Below the pieces are notes generated by a model, which had not been told where the DNA came from, searched no databases, and saw nothing but the letters and a program-made list of their open reading frames with translations. Position numbers and translations under genes: made by a program. This document shows, in pieces, positions 12,975 through 19,272 of a DNA stretch of 26,613 bases (within the stretch, counting starts at the first letter, position 1; each line of letters begins with the position of its first letter). The stretch covers positions 1-26,613 of the forward strand of contig CAZTIR010000018.1 in the NCBI GenBank assembly GCA_964613695.1. Reading direction: 5' to 3'. Source of the DNA: Pyrolobus sp964613695. GTDB taxonomy: Archaea; Thermoproteota; Thermoprotei_A; Sulfolobales; Pyrodictiaceae.

Positions 12975-13689
12975 GCTCCGCATAGTCCTCCTCGAGTCCC
13001 CCCTGGAGCTCGTCCCACGCGAGATTAGAGACCATCCACAGGTTAGGAGGTACGCGAGGCGCTTCGAGATAGACCCTGGGGAGACGCTCCTAGACAAGAC
13101 CTACCACTACCACGCCATGGCCTCTCTGCCGCAGAAGTGGAAGAGGGGGCGCCCCGACATCGTCCACGTCAGCCTCATACTACTCCAGGACTCTATCCTA
13201 AACCTCACAGGCCACCTGGAGGTCTACATCCACGTCCTCGATGGTAGGGTTTTCCGCGTAGAACCCGAGACGAGGATACCAAAGCACCTTGACAGGTTCA
13301 AGGGCTTGATGGCCCAGCTCCTCGTGCACAACCGCGTGCCGCCCACGGGCAAGCCGCTCATCCACCTATACACGCCGACGCTGCGCGAGTTCGTGGAGAA
13401 GATGGGCGGCCTCATAATCCTCTGGGAGAGGGGCGAGCCGGCAACACCACTCGACGTGGTGAGAGAGGCTCTAGAAACCGGGTGGCCTATCGGGGTCGGC
13501 ATGTTCCCCCGCGGAGACTTCAAGAGGAGCACCTTGAGAAAAGCCACGAGACTCTATAGGCTCTATGGAGGAGTCCCCCTCAAAGCCTGGACCATCCTAC
13601 ACGAGGTGCTGTGCGCGGCCGAGGAGGTTACGGGGGCTAGGAGGGAGTGCTGCCCGCCCCCACGGGAGAGCAGCGGCGATCAAGACTAG
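12940..13689 (+). CDS. nep1: 16S rRNA pseudouridine N1-methyltransferase Nep1/Emg1
   Basis: A SPOUT-class (alpha/beta knot) methyltransferase that acts on a pseudouridine in helix 35 of 16S rRNA during small-subunit assembly. Family landmarks: LRIVLLESPLELVP at the N-terminus, HYHAMASLPQKWKRGRPDIV, a long insert VSLILLQDSILNLTGHLEVY, and the knot/SAM region IGVGMFPRGDF near residue 188. The start is GTG 12940 or GTG 12943, within the end of the upstream gene; the first ten residues are low-complexity, so the functional N-terminus is the strand at LRIVLLE. The Cys/Pro/Asp-rich tail is extra. Converges on the small membrane protein with a 4-bp overlap. Confidence 0.95.
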   Translation: MVAAEAARSSARLRIVLLESPLELVPREIRDHPQVRRYARRFEIDPGETLLDKTYHYHAMASLPQKWKRGRPDIVHVSLILLQDSILNLTGHLEVYIHVLDGRVFRVEPETRIPKHLDRFKGLMAQLLVHNRVPPTGKPLIHLYTPTLREFVEKMGGLIILWERGEPATPLDVVREALETGWPIGVGMFPRGDFKRSTLRKATRLYRLYGGVPLKAWTILHEVLCAAEEVTGARRECCPPPRESSGDQD

Positions 13690-13973
13690 TGGTGCAGCAG
13701 CATAGCCGACACCACCGCCAGTACCAGCCATAGTAGGAGGAAGGGGAGTCCATCCGAGACCCTCACGCTCAGCGTGTAAGAGGAGCCGCTCCTCTCGATG
13801 CTGACGCTAGCCCAGCCGACTAGCATCGAGACCAGGAGGGCTGCAATCCCGCCCAGGATTATGGGCACGAGGATAACGGATAGTATCGAGAGCGCGAGCA
13901 CCGCGAGAACGGCCAGCACCAGGAGAAGCAGCAACACCACTATGATGTGCGTGGCGTCTCTCACATAGTACAA
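13686..13973 (-). CDS. Small membrane protein, three predicted helices
   Basis: A 95-aa protein with hydrophobic stretches at about residues 8-32, 33-53 and 75-93, with a short polar loop (SIERSGSSYTLSVRVSDG) between the second and third. No family recognised. The start is TTG 13973 (GTG at residue 4 is the alternative), with a CTTTTAG box 36-42 bp upstream giving a short leader. It is next to two surface-protein genes, but nothing ties it to them except location and membrane nature. Confidence 0.72.
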   Translation of the reverse strand: MYYVRDATHIIVVLLLLLVLAVLAVLALSILSVILVPIILGGIAALLVSMLVGWASVSIERSGSSYTLSVRVSDGLPFLLLWLVLAVVSAMLLHH

Positions 13974-14008
13974 CGCCTAGACCCCATTGGCTGGGTGGGT
14001 GTGAGGAG

Positions 14009-14039
14009 CTAAAAGCCGGACACGCCTCGGCTTCGAGGC
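14009..14039 (-). terminator. Hairpin plus T-run, overlapping a promoter
   Basis: GCCTCG-GCTT-CGAGGC (14024-14039) is a 6-bp hairpin, followed on the minus strand by CTTTTAG (14009-14015). It may terminate the large surface-protease mRNA that ends at 14095, while the same CTTTTAG is also the best TATA candidate for the small membrane protein. Confidence 0.35.
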
Positions 14040-14094
14040 TATTGGGGGATGGGGAGGCAACCGGCGTAGCAGATGTGTGACGACACCGGGACCT

Positions 14095-16758
14095 CTACCG
14101 ACCCCTGGCGCCCGCGTAAGCCACCGCAAAGCCGACAATCCCGGCCACGAGGAGCACAGCTGCTATGCTCGGCGCGCTCAACCCGCCATACGTCCTCGTA
14201 ACGGTCTTGGTGCTGGTGACGGTCTTGGTCTCGGTGACCGTCTCCGCGGCAATGGTGCACGTGGTGCCCGTGGGTGGTCTCGCAGCGGTAGTATTGGGCT
14301 TCATCATAGGAGTGGTTGTGGGCTGTAGGCTTGGAACGGGTATTGTTATGCTATAGGAGCGTTTGCCCACCACAAGCGTGGCTGTCACACTCCTCGAGCC
14401 CCTGGAGGGTATCACGAGGTACTCGTTTGGAGCAACCCTCTCAACCCTAGAGGCTCCCCTGATCACGAGGCTCCCGCCCACAGCCTCGACCATGATGCCG
14501 TTGCCCGTCACCCTATAGGATAGGGCGGGTATGGTCGCATGCAGTGTGAACATGTTCAAGATCCTCCTATACTCGTCGAAGGCCTCAGAGCCGGCGACGA
14601 TGGGCACGTACATCCTCCACGGCCTCAGAGCCACCGTGATGTTGCCACGCGCCGGTATAGTCACGTCGGCCTTGTCGACGCCACCCGGTATCCACGCGAC
14701 CAGCCTCCCATCAACATACACTCCTATAGGCTCGTCCTCGGTCACGCGCAGCAGGTCTAAACCATAGGCGCTTATGCTCAACCTTCCTAGACCCGTGCGC
14801 GCCGCCACCCCGGCGGTTAGCACCACAAACCTCGCGATCCCCGCCCGGTAGTGTAGTATGAGGTAGTGGAGGGAGGGGCCCGCGACAACAACCCCTCTTA
14901 TTATGCACGAGCCGCGCTGCTCCACCATCCTGACCGGCTCCTGTATGAGCTCTGCGAGGTAGTAGCCGTAGTACCTCCTGACCGCCACGAGCCTAGCCTC
15001 GATGGGGCAGTCGCCGGGTATACGGAAGACGAGCTGCTTAGCCCCCATGACCAGCGGTAGGTTGCCCTCGACGATGCTAGAGAGGGGTAGCATGACCAGC
15101 TGAACGGGCACCGTGGCGTTATACTCTATGCTAGGTGCGGGTGCTAGCAACGGCTTGGAGTTGGAGGCTGGGGCCGGTAGGGCTGGGTCGCCTAGAAGTG
15201 TAAACTCTAGCATCGTGAGCACTGCTATATCCTCGCTGCCTGCCGCCGTGTATGCTATCCCGATGCCCCTCGCTAGGCTCGAATAGGCCGCCAAAGCCTT
15301 CACAATAGCCTCCCCCACAGTCCTCGACTCGGTCAAGAGGGATGCGGCGAGCGACGTCAGCTTGATAGCGCCGATGGTCTTCACGTCAAGCACTCCGCTA
15401 GCCTCGCCACTCACCTTGATAACAGCGGCTATAGCGACGCGCGTGGAGCCAAAGTAGTCTACAGCATAGCCCTTCTCCAGGAGCGCTACCCCAACGCTAG
15501 GCGGGTTGAAGGGAGGCTCCACCAGATCAGTATCCCAGTATGCGGAGAGACAGGCTGGTGTCACGTAGACGCCTGGGTGGAAGCCCAGCCTCTTCCCGAG
15601 GAGCTTGGGTGCCAGCACTACATCAACCTTGGCGCCCCAGAGGCCGCGCGGGAAGACGTCTAGGAGAACATCGCCGACGCCATGGGAAGCTATGTAGTAG
15701 AGGCCGTAGTCGCCCACACTACTCTGCACGGAGAGAGGCTTATAGTTGCCGAGGCTAAGCGTCTCGATAGCAACGTGTTTCAGCATGGTGGCCGTCTGGG
15801 AGGCCTCCATCACGCCGAGCTCGCCGAGCATTAGCGTCGTCTGGAAGGGGGCGCCGCCCGCGTAGAAGCCACTCCCCCTACCACTCCACGACAACCACGC
15901 CCTAGCAGCCTTCAGATAGGTCTCAAGGCTATCCCGGTCTGTGAACGGGAGCCTGCCTACAGCAACCTCAGGCTTCCAGTCGTAGTTGGGGTCGGCGAAC
16001 CAATAGTCACTCGGCACGTACTCGCCGCAGTGCATGCCCAGCGTTGAGAGGAGGGGGCTGCGGTAGTAGATGGGCGGTGATACCCTAGCGTCACCCACTA
16101 TGAGGAGGTACCGCAGCCCCTCCCCCAACAGCCTCCTCTCAAGGCTAATCAGGCACAACGCCTTGGTGAGGTTATAGGAGACCCCGCAAGCCCTCTTCAA
16201 CTCCCCTGGCTCCACGGTGCCCGGTGGCGGCGGCGCAGGCTTACCACACTCCCTCATAACATCATTCCAGGTGAGCACCACGACACGCAGGTTGTTGTGC
16301 AAGCGTTTAACCTCCTCCCCGAACCACTCGAAACTAGAGTTAGGGATGACAACGAGCATGAGAGGCTTCTCGCCACCCACCCCGCCAGCGGCCCCCGTGG
16401 CCTCGAGGCTGTCTACGCGGATCCTGGGCGGCTTAGCCCAGTAGAGCACACCCCAGGGCGTTGAAACAGGGTACACTATCTTCACTCGCGCGACGTGCAC
16501 AGTAATGTTCGAGAGTATCTCCTGCACCCGCGGAGAGGGCATAGTCGCCCAGAGTGCAGCCCTACTCCCGCCGTTCAGCCGGAGCACCATACTAGTATCC
16601 GGCGGGCTGCTCGCCTCGTACAGCGCGAGGCCCCCGTATACGCCGAGGAGCCTGCCCCGCGCGGCCAGACCAGGGGCCGCGTATGATAGCAGCAATAAAG
16701 ACGCTATTATCAGCGAGAGCAGCGAGAGCCGCGTACCGAGCCTCTCCAAACCCCTCAT
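14095..16758 (-). CDS. Cell-surface C25-like (gingipain/caspase-fold) protease, anchored
   Basis: An 887-aa secreted protein. Residues 10-33 are a signal peptide. Residues 130-540 carry a clan CD, peptidase C25-like domain: KPLMLVVIP (131-139), LLIVGDARVSPP, SDYWFADPNY...PEVAVGRLPF (250-272), then the catalytic dyad His359 in YYIASHGVGD and Cys403 in YVTPACLSAYW. Residues 540-813 are beta-rich. Residues 814-860 are a Thr-rich stalk with TVTETKTVTSTKTVTRT, and 862-883 a C-terminal membrane helix with a basic tail. It would sit on the outer membrane face, perhaps under the S-layer. It is transcribed divergently from another stalked surface protein. Substrate unknown; the His/Cys pair suggests it is active. 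Confidence 0.87.
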   Translation of the reverse strand: MRGLERLGTRLSLLSLIIASLLLLSYAAPGLAARGRLLGVYGGLALYEASSPPDTSMVLRLNGGSRAALWATMPSPRVQEILSNITVHVARVKIVYPVSTPWGVLYWAKPPRIRVDSLEATGAAGGVGGEKPLMLVVIPNSSFEWFGEEVKRLHNNLRVVVLTWNDVMRECGKPAPPPPGTVEPGELKRACGVSYNLTKALCLISLERRLLGEGLRYLLIVGDARVSPPIYYRSPLLSTLGMHCGEYVPSDYWFADPNYDWKPEVAVGRLPFTDRDSLETYLKAARAWLSWSGRGSGFYAGGAPFQTTLMLGELGVMEASQTATMLKHVAIETLSLGNYKPLSVQSSVGDYGLYYIASHGVGDVLLDVFPRGLWGAKVDVVLAPKLLGKRLGFHPGVYVTPACLSAYWDTDLVEPPFNPPSVGVALLEKGYAVDYFGSTRVAIAAVIKVSGEASGVLDVKTIGAIKLTSLAASLLTESRTVGEAIVKALAAYSSLARGIGIAYTAAGSEDIAVLTMLEFTLLGDPALPAPASNSKPLLAPAPSIEYNATVPVQLVMLPLSSIVEGNLPLVMGAKQLVFRIPGDCPIEARLVAVRRYYGYYLAELIQEPVRMVEQRGSCIIRGVVVAGPSLHYLILHYRAGIARFVVLTAGVAARTGLGRLSISAYGLDLLRVTEDEPIGVYVDGRLVAWIPGGVDKADVTIPARGNITVALRPWRMYVPIVAGSEAFDEYRRILNMFTLHATIPALSYRVTGNGIMVEAVGGSLVIRGASRVERVAPNEYLVIPSRGSRSVTATLVVGKRSYSITIPVPSLQPTTTPMMKPNTTAARPPTGTTCTIAAETVTETKTVTSTKTVTRTYGGLSAPSIAAVLLVAGIVGFAVAYAGARGR

Positions 16759-16786
16759 CCGTTATGTGGAGCGCAACCCCCTCCTC

Positions 16787-16794
16787 TAAATACA
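16787..16794 (-). promoter_or_regulatory. TATA box of the surface protease
   Basis: GTATTTAG on the minus strand predicts a start near 16764, only about 6 nt before ATG 16758. Confidence 0.45.
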
Positions 16795-16836
16795 GTCTCA
16801 ACTGGCGCAACTAGCGTTGAAGCACACGCGTCTAGT

Positions 16837-16865
16837 TTATAAGGCGTATATCCGCGCATATGCGC
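16837..16865 (+). promoter_or_regulatory. Leaderless promoter with palindrome, stalk-protein gene
   Basis: TTTATAAGG (from 16837) predicts transcription from about 16866, directly at ATG 16867, so the mRNA should be leaderless. The perfect 12-bp palindrome GCGCATATGCGC (16854-16865) ends two bases before the ATG and would block initiation if bound by a protein. Confidence 0.55.
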
Positions 16866-16866
16866 A

Positions 16867-18540
16867 ATGGTGTGCGGTTTGAAACTCGACTTGAGAGTGT
16901 TTACCGCGGCGCTCCTAACGCTAGCAGTGCTTCTAGCGATGGTGCCGGCGGCGGCTGAGAAGTCACTACCCTTGCAGATAGTGAACCCGAACGTGACTAT
17001 TGTTGTGAAGAGCGTGGAGTATAAGCTTCGAGTCTACCCGGATGGCAGCGTGCAACCCGTCTACAAGCTCGACGCTATCGTCAAGGGGGTGATGGCTAAG
17101 GATCTTGAAGCAGAGCTAGAGTCTAAGAGTAGTGCTACTAGCTCCTCTTACTCCTCCAGCTCTATACTCGAGGCAGTCTTGCCCCTCAAAACGCTGAAGG
17201 CTTACTCGGGGAGCGTTGGGGTACCTACAGGCTTTGAGAGCAGCGCCACGAGCCTGGGCAAGGTGAAGATAGTTGTCTCTATGGACTCGCGTTACACCCT
17301 CGGCCCCGGCTTCACCTCAGAGGGCGGGGCCTCGGTGAGGATAAGCAATAGCAGCATGGAGGCAGTGATAGCCGTGAACTACACGCTTAGTGTCAGCAAG
17401 AGAGGCTCCTATGTCCTCGACGCTCTCCTAGTGTTTAGGGGCGTTAACGCGACTCTAGTGAACAAGATGTTGCCAGCAATCAAGATGCTGTTGGAGAACC
17501 TCACGAGGCTCGGGCTGGTTAGCGACTGGAGTGTTGGGACAACATGGGTTGGGAAGGCTCCAGCCTTGCGCGTGAGCATCAGGGGGAGTATCTCGGTCCT
17601 AGCCGCGGGGCTTCTGGCGCTTGGCGTATCGCCTACAGACGTGTCGCAGGTGTTAACGCTTCTCGAGAAGAGCTACGGCATTAGGGGCCACTATACGCTA
17701 GAGTTGAGCCTGAAGCTCGAGGAGGGTGTGCTCAAGGTCAAGGTGAAGACTGGGAGCCGCGCCGAGGGGCGTATAGGAGAGTACTTCCTGGACGTGGCGA
17801 GGGCCTCGAACGCTGTCTCTAAGATACTCTTGGCTCTAGCCGTGAGCATGTTGAGGAAAGAGGGGTATAACGTGCCTCTAGCCGCTGTAACGCTCGCATC
17901 TCAAGAGCCTCTTGCACAGAAGCCGCCGTTCCAGGCTAGCGTGAAGATCAACGTAGAGGGTGAGGAGGATGGAGTGAAGATCCGCGTAGACTATACGGGG
18001 CCTAAGCTGATATACGCCTATCCCACGGGCGACCCTGCCAGCGATGCTGCCAAGACCCTGCAGGTGATTGCGAAGAGACTCTCCAACACGTACGCAATGT
18101 TGAAGATACTTGCTCTCACCGTGCCGGGGGTCGATAAGCTGCTGCCGCCAGAGGTGGTCGTAGAGGGCGTGGATGGCGTCACTGTATCCCCGAGCATGGT
18201 GCCCTCCGATCAGCTCGACAATACGGTGTTCACGGTGATGATTAGGCACGTGGCAACCACGACGAGCAGCACTACAACCACCCGAGCCACTACCACTACC
18301 CCGAGCGGGGCGAGTAAGGGCAGCACTAGGACTACGGCAACGTCTAGCCCGTCTCCCACAACCACCCATAGTATTGTAGGGAGGACCACTAGCACGCCCG
18401 CGGGGACTTCCACAATGCGCTCGGCTACGATGCCTCCACGGGCGCAGGGCGGTGGCAATAACCTCGCTATGCTTCTGCTCGCGGTTGTTGTTGCGGCTCT
18501 CGTGGGCGGGGGTGTAGCTTACCTACTTTCCCGCCGGTAG
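16867..18540 (+). CDS. Stalked cell-surface protein of unknown function
   Basis: A 557-aa secreted protein. Residues 8-30 are a signal peptide ending in AAAE. Residues 31-460 form an unrecognised, beta-rich ectodomain with a Ser-rich insert (SSATSSSYSSSS) and several N-x-S/T sites for N-glycosylation. Residues 461-530 are a Thr/Ser/Pro stalk, probably O-glycosylated. Residues 533-554 are a membrane helix, with SRR at the cytoplasmic end. The architecture matches the divergently encoded surface protease, suggesting that both project from the same envelope layer. No catalytic motif seen. ATG 16867 is fixed by a leaderless promoter. Confidence 0.87.
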   Translation: MVCGLKLDLRVFTAALLTLAVLLAMVPAAAEKSLPLQIVNPNVTIVVKSVEYKLRVYPDGSVQPVYKLDAIVKGVMAKDLEAELESKSSATSSSYSSSSILEAVLPLKTLKAYSGSVGVPTGFESSATSLGKVKIVVSMDSRYTLGPGFTSEGGASVRISNSSMEAVIAVNYTLSVSKRGSYVLDALLVFRGVNATLVNKMLPAIKMLLENLTRLGLVSDWSVGTTWVGKAPALRVSIRGSISVLAAGLLALGVSPTDVSQVLTLLEKSYGIRGHYTLELSLKLEEGVLKVKVKTGSRAEGRIGEYFLDVARASNAVSKILLALAVSMLRKEGYNVPLAAVTLASQEPLAQKPPFQASVKINVEGEEDGVKIRVDYTGPKLIYAYPTGDPASDAAKTLQVIAKRLSNTYAMLKILALTVPGVDKLLPPEVVVEGVDGVTVSPSMVPSDQLDNTVFTVMIRHVATTTSSTTTTRATTTTPSGASKGSTRTTATSSPSPTTTHSIVGRTTSTPAGTSTMRSATMPPRAQGGGNNLAMLLLAVVVAALVGGGVAYLLSRR

Positions 18541-18545
18541 CCAAT

Positions 18546-18555
18546 GCTGTTTTTA
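18546..18555 (+). terminator. T-run after the stalk-protein gene
   Basis: Five T at 18550-18554, about 10 bp past the stop codon at 18540: a plausible archaeal terminator. Confidence 0.35.
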
Positions 18556-18570
18556 GCCCGTCGGCCGGCG

Positions 18571-18580
18571 CGTATAGTAG
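18571..18580 (+). promoter_or_regulatory. TATA box of the GGCT-like/Lhr operon
   Basis: CGTATAGTAG is centred about 26 bp before GTG 18601, predicting a leaderless transcript starting there. TAAATA at 18583-18588 is an alternative that would start inside the gene. Confidence 0.4.
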
Positions 18581-18600
18581 CGTAAATACTGGTGTGGCGT

Positions 18601-19272
18601 GTGCCCCTCCTCTTCGTCTACGGTACGCTCATGTACGGCATGGAGGCTCACGGTCTCTTAGTGGGCTCCCTCTTCGCGGGGAGGGGGTATACGCGGGGCG
18701 CCCTCTACTCTTGTAACGGGTATCCGCTGCTCGTGCTGGACGAGGATGGTAGGGTTTGGGGCGAGCTCTACCATGTTGACGCCGCCCAGCTGGCACGCAT
18801 AGATCACTACGAGGGCGTGGATCTAGGCTCGCCTTGGCGTAGGGTCAGGGTTAGGGTGTTTATCGACGGTGTTGAGGTTCGCGCGTTTGCATATGGGTCT
18901 AGGAGGGTGGAGGCGGAGAGGCTGTGCGGTAGGCTCCGGAGCCTAGGCCTCGAGGACTACGGGGTTGTAGCGGGGAGGAGGCATGCTAGGTGGCTCGTGG
19001 CTGTGCCGGAGGGCTTGCAGCCGCCGGGTCTACACCTGGGGGTAGACTCGGGTGTTGTAGAGAACCTCTACTGGAATGGCCGCTGTTTCGAGGAGGATGG
19101 GGGCGAGAGGATACTCCTCTACGACCTGCTAGCCTCGCGGGAGGAGCTCGAGGAGTGGGCTAGGAGTCTAGGCTGTAGCCTTGGGGGTGTTGAGGCTAGT
19201 AAGGGCGGGTTTAGTGTGTACCCGTACGCTCCTCTCGCTAGTGGGGCGGGGGTTAGCCTTACTCCCGGGTAG
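18601..19272 (+). CDS. Gamma-glutamylcyclotransferase-like (AIG2/GGCT fold) protein
   Basis: A 223-aa protein. Residues 2-100 have the GGCT/AIG2 beta-barrel signature: LLFVYGTLMYGMEAH (glycine substrate loop), GELYHVDAAQLARIDHYEG with the likely catalytic Glu in DHYEG, and RVRVRVFIDG. Such enzymes cyclise gamma-glutamyl groups to 5-oxoproline; the actual substrate is unknown. Residues 105-223 form an extra C-terminal region not usual in the small members (PEGLQPPGLHLGVDSGVVEN and a further helical segment). GTG 18601 fits both the TATA spacing and homologue N-termini; GTG 18592 is the alternative. Its TAG stop overlaps the helicase GTG by one base, so the two genes are coupled. Confidence 0.85.
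   Translation: MPLLFVYGTLMYGMEAHGLLVGSLFAGRGYTRGALYSCNGYPLLVLDEDGRVWGELYHVDAAQLARIDHYEGVDLGSPWRRVRVRVFIDGVEVRAFAYGSRRVEAERLCGRLRSLGLEDYGVVAGRRHARWLVAVPEGLQPPGLHLGVDSGVVENLYWNGRCFEEDGGERILLYDLLASREELEEWARSLGCSLGGVEASKGGFSVYPYAPLASGAGVSLTPG

Noticed and set aside
14165..14356. Hydrophobic plus-strand reading frame rich in Val/Leu
   Set aside because: It is the complement of the Thr/Val repeat and membrane anchor of the surface protease; repeated codons produce the hydrophobic pattern.
18241..18420. Tandem repeat or CRISPR-like array in the ACC/ACT-rich stretch
   Set aside because: It is the Thr/Ser/Pro stalk of the surface protein; codons vary and there are no spacers.
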